Shown here: positions 34,620-47,705 of the stretch, piece after piece | Numbering within the stretch: the stretch's first letter is position 1 | How the letters are laid out: each line of letters begins with the position of its first letter | Assembly (NCBI GenBank): GCA_037783545.1 | Contig: JBBELK010001252.1 | Coordinates: forward strand, 1-64,000 | From: Henricia sp. BOLD:AAB3569 | Taxonomy: Eukaryota > Echinodermata > Asteroidea > Spinulosida > Echinasteridae | DNA length: 64,000 nucleotides | Reading direction: 5' to 3' | Translations under genes and position numbers: made by a program | Notes under the pieces: model-generated | What the model was told of the DNA's origin: nothing | Seen by the model: the letters and a program-made list of their open reading frames with translations, nothing else | The model's database searches: none

Positions 34620-35511
34620 GTGCGCAATATAGAGAGTTTAGGGCATGCAAAATTTGAAGTTCGTCGGAACATTTTTCGACCTCCAAATTTGCCGACGTTT
34701 GGACCACACTTTGACCAAATTGCCGAGCCAAACTGCGGTGCGTTAACGACAGTCCGAATGACTGAGCATGCGCACAACTCAGGAGTACCCCAAAGAGGTG
34801 TGTACAGACAGCAACGGTTTGCGTGAGAGCAGTCAGGAAGCCTCAACCCAGTTTTTTCTAAACTTTGAAATTTCTCTGCCATTTCCCGGCGAAAGTCTGT
34901 CAATTTTTGTATGACAAGTGCGCAATATAGAGAGTTTAGGGCATGCAAAATTTGAAGTTCGTCGGAACATTTTTCGACCTCCAAATTTGCCGACGTTTGG
35001 ACCACACTTTGACCAAATTGCCGAGCCAAACTGCGGTGCGTTAACGACAGTCCGAATGACTGAGCATGCGCACAACTCAGGAGTACCCCAAAGAGGTGTG
35101 TACAGACAGCCACGGTTTGCGTGAGAGCAGTCAGGAAGCCTCAACCCAGTTTTTTCTAAACTTTGAAATTTCTCTGCCATTTCCCGGCGAAAGTCTGTCA
35201 ATTTTTTATGACAAGTGCGCAATATAGAGAGTTTAGGGCATGCAAAATTTGAAGTTCGTCGGAACATTTTTCGACCTCCAAATTTGCCGACGTTTGGACC
35301 ACACTTTGACCAAATTGCCGAGCCAAACTGCGGTGCGTTAACGACAGTCCGAATGACTGAGCATGCGCACAACTCAGGAGTACCCCAAAGAGGTGTGTAC
35401 AGACAGCCACGGTTTGCGTGAGAGCAGTCAGGAAGCCTCAACCCAGTTTTTTCTAAACTTTGAAATTTCTCTGCCATTTCCCGGCGAAAGTCTGTCAATT
35501 TTTTATGACAA

Positions 35512-35808
35512 GTGCGCAATATAGAGAGTTTAGGGCATGCAAAATTTGAAGTTCGTCGGAACATTTTTCGACCTCCAAATTTGCCGACGTTTGGACCACA
35601 CTTTGACCAAATTGCCGAGCCAAACTGCGGTGCGTTAACGACAGTCCGAATGACTGAGCATGCGCACAACTCAGGAGTACCCCAAAGAGGTGTGTACAGA
35701 CAGCCACGGTTTGCGTGAGAGCAGTCAGGAAGCCTCAACCCAGTTTTTTCTAAACTTTGAAATTTCTCTGCCATTTCCCGGCGAAAGTCTGTCAATTTTT
35801 TATGACAA
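35512..35808 (+). repeat. Representative consensus-like monomer (297 bp)
   Basis: This copy matches the commonest state at the sites that vary elsewhere, so it serves as a reference. In order it holds GCATGC (35535-35540), an inverted repeat CGTCGG/CCGACG (35554-35559 and 35584-35589), a degenerate direct repeat CCAAATTTGCCGACG / CCAAATTGCCGAGC (35575-35589 and 35607-35620), GTTAAC (35634-35639), a second GCATGC (35658-35663), a T6 tract (35744-35749) and a second T6 tract (35796-35801). The choice of start point is arbitrary because the array is continuous. Confidence 0.9.
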
Positions 35809-36700
35809 GTGCGCAATATAGAGAGTTTAGGGCATGCAAAATTTGAAGTTCGTCGGAACATTTTTCGAACTCCAAATTTGCCGACGTTTGGACCACACTT
35901 TGACCAAATTGCCGAGCCAAACTGCGGTGCGTTAACGACAGTCCGAATGACTGAGCATGCGCACAACTCAGGAGTACCCCACAGAGGTGTGTACAGACAG
36001 CCACGGTTTGCGTGAGAGCAGTCAGGAAGCCTCAACCCAGTTTTTTCTAAACTTTGAAATTTCTCTGCCATTTCCCGGCGAAAGTCTGTCAATTTTTTAT
36101 GACAAGTGCGCAATATAGAGAGTTTAGGGCATGCAAAATTTGAAGTTCGTCGGAACATTTTTCGACCTCCAAATTTGCCGACGTTTGGACCACACTTTGA
36201 CCAAATTGCCGAGCCAAACTGCGGTGCGTTAACGACAGTCCGAATGACTGAGCATGCGCACAACTCAGAAGTACCCCACAGAGGTGTGTACAGACAGCCA
36301 CGGTTTGCGTGAGAGCAGTCAGGAAGCCTCAACCCAGTTTTTTCTAAACTTTGAAATTTCTCTGCCATTTCCCGGCGAAAGTCTGTCAATTTTTTATGAC
36401 AAGTGCGCAATATAGAGAGTTTAGGGCATGCAAAATTTGAAGTTCGTCGGAACATTTTTCGACCTCCAAATTTGCCGACGTTTGGACCACACTTTGACCA
36501 AATTGCCGAGCCAAACTGCGGTGCGTTAACGACAGTCCGAATGACTGAGCATGCGCACAACTCAGGAGTACCCCAAAGAGGTGTGTACAGACAGCCACGG
36601 TTTGCGTGAGAGCAGTCAGGAAGCCTCAACCCAGTTTTTTTCTAAACTTTGAAATTTCTCTGCCATTTCCCGGCGAAAGTCTGTCAATTTTTTATGACAA

Positions 36701-38482
36701 GTGCGCAATATAGAGAGTTTAGGGCATGCACAATTTGAAGTTCGTCGGAACATTTTTCGACCTCCAAATTTGCCGACGTTTGGACCACACTTTGACCAAA
36801 TTGCCGAGCCAAACTGCGGTGCGTTAACGACAGTCCGAATGACTGAGCATGCGTACAACTCAGGAGTACCCCAAAGAGGTGTGTACAGACAGCCACGGTT
36901 TGCGTGAGAGCAGTCAGGAAGCCTCAACCCAGTTTTTTCTAAACTTTGAAATTTCTCTGCCATTTCCCGGCGAAAGTCTGTCAATTTTTTATGACAAGTG
37001 CGCAATATAGAGAGTTTAGGGCATGCAAAATTTGAAGTTCGTCGGAACATTTTTCGACCTCCAAATTTGCCGACGTTTGGACCACACTTTGACCAAATTG
37101 CCGAGCCAAACTGCGGTGCGTTAACGACAGTCCGAATGACTGAGCATGCGCACAACTCAGGAGTACCCCAAAGAGGTGTGTACAGACAGCCACGGTTTGC
37201 GTGAGAGCAGTCAGGAAGCCTCAACCCAGTTTTTTCTAAACTTTGAAATTTCTCTGCCATTTCCCGGCGAAAGTCTGTCAATTTTTTATGACAAGTGCGC
37301 AATATAGAGAGTTTAGGGCATGCAAAATTTGAAGTTCGTCGGAACATTTTTCGAACTCCAAATTTGCCGACGTTTGGACCACACTTTGACCAAATTGCCG
37401 AGCCAAACTGCGGTGCGTTAACGACAGTCCGAATGACTGAGCATGCGCACAACTCAGGAGTACCCCAAAGAGGTGTGTACAGACAGCCACGGTTTGCGTG
37501 AGAGCAGTCAGGAAGCCTCAACCCAGTTTTTTCTAAACTTTGAAATTTCTCTGCCATTTCCCGGCGAAAGTCTGTCAATTTTTTATGACAAGTGCGCAAT
37601 ATAGAGAGTTTAGGGCATGCACAATTTGAAGTTCGTCGGAACATTTTTCGACCTCCAAATTTGCCGACGTTTGGACCACACTTTGACCAAATTGCCGAGC
37701 CAAACTGCGGTGCGTTAACGACAGTCCGAATGACTGAGCATGCGTACAACTCAGGAGTACCCCAAAGAGGTGTGTACAGACAGCCACGGTTTGCGTGAGA
37801 GCAGTCAGGAAGCCTCAACCCAGTTTTTTCTAAACTTTGAAATTTCTCTGCCATTTCCCGGCGAAAGTCTGTCAATTTTTTATGACAAGTGCGCAATATA
37901 GAGAGTTTAGGGCATGCAAAATTTGAAGTTCGTCGGAACATTTTTCGACCTCCAAATTTGCCGACGTTTGGACCACACTTTGACCAAATTGCCGAGCCAA
38001 ACTGCGGTGCGTTAACGACAGTCCGAATGACTGAGCATGCGCACAACTCAGGAGTACCCCAAAGAGGTGTGTACAGACAGCCACGGTTTGCGTGAGAGCA
38101 GTCAGGAAGCCTCAACCCAGTTTTTTCTAAACTTTGAAATTTCTCTGCCATTTCCCGGCGAAAGTCTGTCAATTTTTTATGACAAGTGCGCAATATAGAG
38201 AGTTTAGGGCATGCAAAATTTGAAGTTCGTCGGAACATTTTTCGAACTCCAAATTTGCCGACGTTTGGACCACACTTTGACCAAATTGCCGAGCCAAACT
38301 GCGGTGCGTTAACGACAGTCCGAATGACTGAGCATGCGCACAACTCAGGAGTACCCCACAGAGGTGTGTACAGACAGCCACGGTTTGCGTGAGAGCAGTC
38401 AGGAAGCCTCAACCCAGTTTTTTCTAAACTTTGAAATTTCTCTGCCATTTCCCGGCGAAAGTCTGTCAATTTTTTATGACAA
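36701..38482 (+). repeat. Three-monomer unit (891 bp) in two tandem copies
   Basis: Copies start at 36701 and 37592. The first monomer of each has GCATGCACAATTTG and GCGTACAACTC, the second is consensus-like, and the third has TCGAACTCC. The second copy's third monomer also carries CCCCACAGAGG, which the first lacks. It is a separate event from the 32838-34619 duplication, since the marker set differs. Confidence 0.82.
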
Positions 38483-40861
38483 GTGCGCAATATAGAGAGT
38501 TTAGGGCATGCAAAATTTGAAGTTCGTCGGAACATTTTTCGACCTCCAAATTTGCCGACGTTTGGACCACACTTTGACCAAATTGCCGAGCCAAACTGCG
38601 GTGCGTTAACGACAGTCCGAATGACTGAGCATGCGCACAACTCAGGAGTACCCCAAAGAGGTGTGTACAGACAGCCACGGTTTGCGTGAGAGCAGTCAGG
38701 AAGCCTCAACCCAGTTTTTTCTAAACTTTGAAATTTCTCTGCCATTTCCCGGCGAAAGTCTGTCAATTTTTTATGACAAGTGCGCAATATAGAGAGTTTA
38801 GGGCATGCAAAATTTGAAGTTCGTCGGAACATTTTTCGACCTCCAAATTTGCCGACGTTTGGACCACACTTTGACCAAATTGCCGAGCCAAACTGCGGTG
38901 CGTTAACGACAGTCCGAATGACTGAGCATGCGTACAACTCAGGAGTACCCCAAAGAGGTGTGTACAGACAGCCACGGTTTGCGTGAGAGCAGTCAGGAAG
39001 CCTCAACCCAGTTTTTTCTAAACTTTGAAATTTCTCTGCCATTTCCCGGCGAAAGTCTGTCAATTTTTTATGACAAGTGCGCAATATAGAGAGTTTAGGG
39101 CATGCAAAATTTGAAGTTCGTCGGAACATTTTTCGACCTCCAAATTTGCCGACGTTTGGACCACACTTTGACCAAATTGCCGAGCCAAACTGCGGTGCGT
39201 TAACGACAGTCCGAATGACTGAGCATGCGCACAACTCAGGAGTACCCCAAAGAGGTGTGTACAGACAGCCACGGTTTGCGTGAGAGCAGTCAGGAAGCCT
39301 CAACCCAGTTTTTTCTAAACTTTGAAATTTCTCTGCCATTTCCCGGCGAAAGTCTGTCCATTTTTTTATGACAAGTGCGCAATATAGAGAGTTTAGGGCA
39401 TGCAAAATTTGAAGTTCGTCGGAACATTTTTCGACCTCCAAATTTGCCGACGTTTGGACCACACTTTCACCAAATTGCCGAGCCAAACTGCGGTGCGTTA
39501 ACGACAGTCCGAATGACTGAGCATGCGCACAACTCAGGAGTACCCCAAAGAGGTGTGTACAGACAGCCACGGTTTGCGTGAGAGCAGTCAGGAAGCCTCA
39601 ACCCAGTTTTTTTCTAAACTTTGAAATTTCTCTGCCATTTCCCGGCGAAAGTCTGTCAATTTTTTATGACAAGTGCGCAATATAGAGAGTTTAGGGCATG
39701 CAAAATTTGAAGTTCGTCGGAAAATTTTTCGACCTCCAAATTTTCCGACGTTTGGACCACACTTTGACCAAATTGCCGAGCCAAACTGCGGTGCGTTAAC
39801 GACAGTCCGAATGACTGAGCATGCGCACAACTCAGGAGTACCCCACAGAGGTGTGTACAGACAGCCACGGTTTGCGTGAGAGCAGTCAGGAAGCCTCAAC
39901 CCAGTTTTTTCTAAACTTTGAAATTTCTCTGCCATTTCCCGGCGAAAGTCTGTCAATTTTTTATGACAAGTGCGCAATATAGAGAGTTTAGGGCATGCAA
40001 AATTTGAAGTTCGTCGGAACATTTTTCGACCTCCAAATTTGCCGACGTTTGGACCACACTTTGACCAAATTGCCGAGCCAAACTGCGGTGCGTTAACGAC
40101 AGTCCGAATGACTGAGCATGCGCACAACTCAGGAGTACCCCAAAGAGGTGTGTACAGACAGCCACGGTTTGCGTGAGAGCAGTCAGGAAGCCTCAACCCA
40201 GTTTTTTCTAAACTTTGAAATTTCTCTGCCATTTCCCGGCGAAAGTCTGTCAATTTTTTATGACAAGTGCGCAATATAGAGAGTTTAGGGCATGCAAAAT
40301 TTGAAGTTCGTCGGAACATTTTTCGACCTCCAAATTTGCCGACGTTTGGACCACACTTTGACCAAATTGCCGAGCCAAACTGCGGTGCGTTAACGACAGT
40401 CCGAATGACTGAGCATGCGCACAACTCAGGAGTACCCCACAGAGGTGTGTACAGACAGCCACGGTTTGCGTGAGAGCAGTCAGGAAGCCTTAACCCAGTT
40501 TTTTCTAAACTTTGAAATTTCTCTGCCATTTCCTGGCGAAAGTCTGTCAATTTTTTTATGACAAGTGCGCAATATAGAGAGTTTAGGGCATGCAAAATTT
40601 GAAGTTCGTCGGAACATTTTTCGACCTCCAAATTTGCCGACGTTTGGACCACACTTTGACCAAATTGCCGAGCCAAACTGCGGTGCGTTAACGACAGTCC
40701 GAATGACTGAGCATGCGCACAACTCAGGAGTACCCCAAAGAGGTGTGTACAGACAGCCACGGTTTGCGTGAGAGCAGTCAGGAAGCCTCAACCCAGTTTT
40801 TTCTAAACTTTGAAATTTCTCTGCCATTTCCCGGCGAAAGTCTGTCAATTTTTTATGACAA

Positions 40862-43800
40862 GTGCGCAATATAGAGAGTTTAGGGCATGCAAAATTTGAA
40901 GTTCGTCGGAACATTTTTCGAACTCCAAATTTGCCGACGTTTGGACCACACTTTGACCAAATTGCCGAGCCAAACTGCGGTGCGTTAACGACAGTCCGAA
41001 TGACTGAGCATGCGTACAACTCAGGAGTACCCCAAAGAGGTGTGTACAGACAGCCACGGTTTGCGTGAGAGCAGTCAGGAAGCCTCAACCCAGTTTTTTC
41101 TAAACTTTGAAATTTCTCTGCCATTTCCCGGCGAAAGTCTGTCAATTTTTTATGACAAGTGCGCAATATAGAGAGTTTAGGGCATGCACAATTTGAAGTT
41201 CGTCGGAACATTTTTCGACCTCCAAATTTGCCGACGTTTGGACTACACTTTGACCAAATTGCCGAGCCAAACTGCGGTGCGTTAACGACAGTCCGAATGA
41301 CTGAGCATGCGTACAACTCAGGAGTACCCCAAAGAGGTGTGTACAGACAGCCACGGTTTGCGTGAGAGCAGTCAGGAAGCCTCAACCCAGTTTTTTGTAA
41401 ACTTTGAAATTTCTCTGCCATTTCCCGGCGAAAGTCTGTCAATTTTTTATGACAAGTGCGCAATATAGAGAGTTTAGGGCATGCAAAATTTGAAGTTCGT
41501 CGGAACATTTTTCGACCTCCAAATTTGCCGACGTTTGGACCACACTTTGACCAAATTGCCGAGCCAAACTGCGGTGCGTTAACGACAGTCCGAATGACTG
41601 AGCATGCGCACAACTCAGGAGTACCCCAAAGAGGTGTGTACAGACAGCCACGGTTTGCGTGAGAGCAGTCAGGAAGCCTCAACCCAGTTTTTTCTAAACT
41701 TTGAAATTTCTCTGCCATTTCCCGGCGAAAGTCTGTCCATTTTTTTTATGACAAGTGCGCAATATAGAGAGTTTAGGGCATGCAAAATTTGAAGTTCGTC
41801 GGAACATTTTTCGACCTCCAAATTTGCCGACGTTTGGACCACACTTTCACCAAATTGCCGAGCCAAACTGCGGTGCGTTAAAGACAGTCCGAATGACTGA
41901 GCATGCGCACAACTCAGGAGTACCCCAAAGAGGTGTGTACAGACAGCCACGGTTTGCGTGAGAGCAGTCAGGAAGCCTCAACCCAGTTTTTTCTAAACTT
42001 TGAAATTTCTCTGCCATTTCCCGGCGAAAGTCTGTCAATTTTTTATGACAAGTGCGCAATATAGAGAGTTTAGGGCATGCAAAATTTGAAGTTCGTCGGA
42101 ACATTTTTCGACCTCCAAATTTTCCGACGTTTGGACCACACTTTGACCAAATTGCCGAGCCAAACTGCGGTGCGTTAACGACAGTCCGAATGACTGAGCA
42201 TGCGCACAACTCAGGAGTACCCCAAAGAGGTGTGTACAGACAGCCACGGTTTGCGTGAGAGCAGTCAGGAAGCCTCAACCCATTTTTTTTCTAAACTTTG
42301 AAATTTCTCTGCCATTTCCCGGCGAAAGTCTGTCAATTTTTTATGACAAGTGCGCAATATAGAGAGTTTAGGGCATGCAAAATTTGAAGTTCGTCGGAAC
42401 ATTTTTCGACCTCCAAATTTGCCGACGTTTGGACCACACTTTGACCAAATTGCCGAGCCAAACTGCGGTGCGTTAACGACAGTCCGAATGACTGAGCATG
42501 CGCACAACTCAGGAGTACCCCAAAGAGGTGTGTACAGACAGCCACGGTTTGCGTGAGAGCAGTCAGGAAGCCTCAACCCAGTTTTTTTCTAAACTTTGAA
42601 ATTTCTCTGCCATTTCCCGGCGAAAGTCTGTCAATTTTTTATGACAAGTGCGCAATATAGAGAGTTTAGGGCATGCAAAATTTGAAGTTCGTCGGAACAT
42701 TTTTCGACCTCCAAATTTGCCGACGTTTGGACCACACTTTGACCAAATTGCCGAGCCAAACTGCGGTGCGTTAACGACAGTCCGAATGACTGAGCATGCG
42801 CACAACTCAGGAGTACCCCACAGAGGTGTGTACAGACAGCCACGGTTTGCGTGAGAGCAGTCAGGAAGCCTCAACCCAGTTTTTTTCTAAACTTTGAAAT
42901 TTCTCTGCCATTTCCCGGAGAAAGTCTGTCAATTTTTTATGACAAGTGCGCAATATAGAGAGTTTAGGGCATGCAAAATTTGAAGTTCGTCGGAACATTT
43001 TTCGACCTCCAAATTTGCCGACGTTTGGACCACACTTTGACCAAATTGCCGAGCCAAACTGCGGTGCGTTAACGACAGTCCGAATGACTGAGCATGCGCA
43101 CAACTCAGGAGTACCCCAAAGAGGTGTGTACAGACAGCCACGGTTTGCGTGAGAGCAGTCAGGAAGCCTCAACCCAGTTTTTTCTAAACTTTGAAATTTC
43201 TCTGCCATTTCCCGGCGAAAGTCTGTCAATTTTTTATGACAAGTGCGCAATATAGAGAGTTTAGGGCATGCAAAATTTGAAGTTCGTCGGAACATTTTTC
43301 GAACTCCAAATTTGCCGACGTTTGGACCACACTTTGACCAAATTGCCGAGCCAAACTGCGGTGCGTTAACGACAGTCCGAATGACTGAGCATGCGTACAA
43401 CTCAGGAGTACCCCAAAGAGGTGTGTACAGACAGCCACGGTTTGCGTGAGAGCAGTCAGGAAGCCTCAACCCAGTTTTTTCTAAACTTTGAAATTTCTCT
43501 GCCATTTCCCGGCGAAAGTCTGTCAATTTTTTATGACAAGTGCGCAATATAGAGAGTTTAGGGCATGCACAATTTGAAGTTCGTCGGAACATTTTTCGAC
43601 CTCCAAATTTGCCGACGTTTGGACCACACTTTGACCAAATTGCCGAGCCAAACTGCGGTGCGTTAACGACAGTCCGAATGACTGAGCATGCGTACAACTC
43701 AGGAGTACCCCAAAGAGGTGTGTACAGACAGCCACGGTTTGCGTGAGAGCAGTCAGGAAGCCTCAACCCAGTTTTTTCTAAACTTTGAAATTTCTCTGCC

Positions 43801-45028
43801 ATTTCCCGGCGAAAGTCTGTCAATTTTTTATGACAAGTGCGCAATATAGAGAGTTTAGGGCATGCAAAATTTGAAGTTCGTCGGAACATTTTTCGACCTC
43901 CAAATTTGCCGACGTTTGGACCACACTTTGACCAAATTGCCGAGCCAAACTGCGGTGCGTTAACGACAGTCCGAATGACTGAGCATGCGCACAACTCAGG
44001 AGTACCCCAAAGAGGTGTGTACAGACAGCCACGGTTTGCGTGAGAGCAGTCAGGAAGCCTCAACCCAGTTTTTTCTAAACTTTGAAATTTCTCTGCCATT
44101 TCCCGGCGAAAGTCTGTCCATTTTTTTTATGACAAGTGCGCAATATAGAGAGTTTAGGGCATGCAAAATTTGAAGTTCGTCGGAACATTTTTCGACCTCC
44201 AAATTTGCCGACGTTTGGACCACACTTTCACCAAATTGCCGAGCCAAACTGCGGTGCGTTAAAGACAGTCCGAATGACTGAGCATGCGCACAACTCAGGA
44301 GTACCCCAAAGAGGTGTGTACAGACAGCCACGGTTTGCGTGAGAGCAGTCAGGAAGCCTCAACCCAGTTTTTTCTAAACTTTGAAATTTCTCTGCCATTT
44401 CCCGGCGAAAGTCTGTCAATTTTTTATGACAAGTGCGCAATATAGAGAGTTTAGGGCATGCAAAATTTGAAGTTCGTCGGAACATTTTTCGACCTCCAAA
44501 TTTTCCGACGTTTGGACCACACTTTGACCAAATTGCCGAGCCAAACTGCGGTGCGTTAACGACAGTCCGAATGACTGAGCATGCGCACAACTCAGGAGTA
44601 CCCCAAAGAGGTGTGTACAGACAGCCACGGTTTGCGTGAGAGCAGTCAGGAAGCCTCAACCCATTTTTTTTCTAAACTTTGAAATTTCTCTGCCATTTCC
44701 CGGCGAAAGTCTGTCAATTTTTTATGACAAGTGCGCAATATAGAGAGTTTAGGGCATGCAAAATTTGAAGTTCGTCGGAACATTTTTCGACCTCCAAATT
44801 TGCCGACGTTTGGACCACACTTTGACCAAATTGCCGAGCCAAACTGCGGTGCGTTAACGACAGTCCGAATGACTGAGCATGCGCACAACTCAGGAGTACC
44901 CCAAAGAGGTGTGTACAGACAGCCACGGTTTGCGTGAGAGCAGTCAGGAAGCCTCAACCCAGTTTTTTTCTAAACTTTGAAATTTCTCTGCCATTTCCCG
45001 GCGAAAGTCTGTCAATTTTTTATGACAA
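40862..45028 (+). repeat. Eight-monomer unit (2381 bp), nearly two copies
   Basis: Copies start at 40862 and 43243. The shared order is TCGAACTCC with GCGTACAAC; GCACAATTTG with GCGTACAAC; consensus; a monomer preceded by GTCTGTCCATTTTTTTTATG with CTTTCACC and GTTAAAGACAG; a TTTTCCGACG monomer; and then a T8 tract (CCATTTTTTTTCTAAAC). All sit at a spacing of 2381 bp. Copy 1 has private changes at GGACTACAC (about 41241) and TTTTTTGTAAAC (about 41392). The series diverges at the seventh monomer, where 42648 has CCCCACAGAGG and 45029 does not. Confidence 0.9.
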
Positions 45029-45920
45029 GTGCGCAATATAGAGAGTTTAGGGCATGCAAAATTTGAAGTTCGTCGGAACATTTTTCGACCTCCAAATTTG
45101 CCGACGTTTGGACCACACTTTGACCAAATTGCCGAGCCAAACTGCGGTGCGTTAACGACAGTCCGAATGACTGAGCATGCGCACAACTCAGGAGTACCCC
45201 AAAGAGGTGTGTACAGACAGCCACGGTTTGCGTGAGAGCAGTCAGGAAGCCTCAACCCAGTTTTTTCTAAACTTTGAAATTTCTCTGCCATTTCCCGGCG
45301 AAAGTCTGTCAATTTTTTATGACAAGTGCGCAATATAGAGAGTTTAGGGCATGCAAAATTTGAAGTTCGTCGGAACATTTTTCGACCTCCAAATTCGCCG
45401 ACGTTTGGACCACACTTTGACCAAATTGCCGAGCCAAACTGCGGTGCGTTAACGACAGTCCGAATGACTGAGCATGCGCACAACTCAGGAGTACCCCAAA
45501 GAGGTGTGTACAGACAGCCACGGTTTGCGTGAGAGCAGTCAGTAAGCCTCAACCCAGTTTTTTTCTAAACTTTGAAATTTCTCTGCCATTTCCCGGCGAA
45601 AGTCTGTAAATTTTGTATGACAAGTGCGCAATATAGAGAGTTTAGGGCATGCAAAATTTGAAGTTCGTCGGAACATTTTTCGACCTCCAAATTTGCCGAC
45701 GTTTGGACCACACTTTGACCAAATTGCCGAGCCAAACTGCGGTGCGTTAACGACAGTCCGAATGACTGAGCATGCGCACAACTCAGGAGTACCCCAAAGA
45801 GGTGTGTACAGACAGCCACGGTTTGCGTGAGAGCAGTCAGGAAGCCTCATCCCAGTTTTTTCTAAACTTTGAAATTTCTCTGCCATTTCCCGGCGAAAGT
45901 CTGTCAATTTTGTATGACAA

Positions 45921-47705
45921 GTGCGCAATATAGAGAGTTTAGGGCATGCAAAATTTGAAGTTCGTCGGAACATTTTTCGACCTCCAAATTTGCCGACGTT
46001 TGGACCACACTTTGACCAAATTGCCGAGCCAAACTGCGGTGCGTTAACGACAGTCCGAATGACTGAGCATGCGCACAACTCAGGAGTACCCCAAAGAGGT
46101 GTGTACAGACAGCCACCGTTTGCGTGAGAGCAGTCAGGAAGCCTCAACCCAGTTTTTTCTAAACTTTGAAATTTCTCTGCCATTTCCCGGCGAAAGTCTG
46201 TCAATTTTTTATGACAAGTGCGCAATATAGAGAGTTTAGGGCATGCAAAATTTGAAGTTCGTCGGAACATTTTTCGACCTCCAAATTTGCCGACGTTTGG
46301 ACCACACTTTGACCAAATTGCCGAGCCAAACTGCGGTGCGTTAACGACAGTCCGAATGACTGAGCATGCGCACAACTCAGGAGTACCCCAAAGAGGTGTG
46401 TACAGACAGCCACGGTTTGCGTGAGAGCAGTCAGGAAGCCTCAACCCAGTTTTTTTCTAAACTTTGAAATTTCTCTGCCATTTCCGGGCGAAAGTCTGTA
46501 AATTTTTTATGACAAGTGCGCAATATAGAGAGTTTAGGGCATGCAAAATTTGAAGTTCGTCGGAACATTTTTCGACCTCCAAATTTGCCGACGTTTGGAC
46601 CACACTTTGACCAAATTGCCGAGCCAAACTGCGGTGCGTTAACGACAGTCCGAATGACTGAGCATGCGCACAACTCAGGAGTACCCCAAAGAGGTGTGTA
46701 CAGACAGCCACCGTTTGCGTGAGAGCAGTCAGGAAGCCTCAACCCAGTTTTTTCTAAACTTTGAAATTTCTCTGCCATTTCCCGGCGAAAGTCTGTCAAT
46801 TTTTTATGACAAGTGCGCAATATAGAGAGTTTAGGGCATGCAAAATTTGAAGTTCGTCGGAACATTTTTCGACCTCCAAATTTGCCGACGTTTGGACCAC
46901 ACTTTGACCAAATTGCCGAGCCAAACTGCGGTGCGTTAACGACAGTCCGAATGACTGAGCATGCGCACAACTCAGGAGTACCCCAAAGAGGTGTGTACAG
47001 ACAGCCACGGTTTGCGTGAGAGCAGTCAGGAAGCCTCAACCCAGTTTTTTTCTAAACTTTGAAATTTCTCTGCCATTTCCGGGCGAAAGTCTGTAAATTT
47101 TTTATGACAAGTGCGCAATATAGAGAGTTTAGGGCATGCAAAATTTGAAGTTCGTCGGAACATTTTTCGACCTCCAAATTTGCCGACGTTTGGACCACAC
47201 TTTGACCAAATTGCCGAGCCAAACTGCGGTGCGTTAACGACAGTCCGAATGACTGAGCATGCGCACAACTCAGGAGTACCCCAAAGAGGTGTGTACAGAC
47301 AGCCACCGTTTGCGTGAGAGCAGTCAGGAAGCCTCAACCCAGTTTTTTCTAAACTTTGAAATTTCTCTGCCATTTCCCGGCGAAAGTCTGTCAATTTTTT
47401 ATGACAAGTGCGCAATATAGAGAGTTTAGGGCATGCAAAATTTGAAGTTCGTCGGAACATTTTTCGACCTCCAAATTCGCCGACGTTTGGACCACACTTT
47501 GACCAAATTGCCGAGCCAAACTGCGGTGCGTTAACGACAGTCCGAATGACTGAGCATGCGCACAACTCAGGAGTACCCCAAAGAGGTGTGTACAGACAGC
47601 CACGGTTTGCGTGAGAGCAGTCAGGAAGCCTCAACCCAGTTTTTTTCTAAACTTTGAAATTTCTCTGCCATTTCCGGGCGAAAGTCTGTAAATTTTTTAT
47701 GACAA
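45921..47705 (+). repeat. Two-monomer unit (595 bp), about three copies
   Basis: Monomers at 46516 and 47111 are each preceded by TTTCCGGGCG and GTCTGTAAATTTTTTATG and carry AGCCACCGTTTGCG. They alternate with monomers having AGCCACGGTTTGCG followed by a T7 tract. Step length is 595 bp (one 298 and one 297). A less exact copy starts at 45921. Confidence 0.8.

Noticed and set aside
35530-35535. Telomeric repeat (TTTAGGG within GAGAGTTTAGGGC)
   Set aside because: It occurs once per 297-bp monomer and never in tandem, so it is chance.
35551-35560. Pol III B box inside the monomer (GTTCGTCGGA)
   Set aside because: It shares only GTTCG with the consensus and has no A box at a suitable distance.
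35552-35568. A complete CENP-B box in the consensus monomer
   Set aside because: The right half, CGGG, is replaced by T-rich sequence. Only the left half resembles the box, so it is kept as a low-confidence observation.
35512-35718. A 68-residue plus-strand ORF in almost every monomer
   Set aside because: It is the same monomer sequence in another frame, with no upstream signal, and it overlaps the minus-strand frames. It is a by-product of the satellite.
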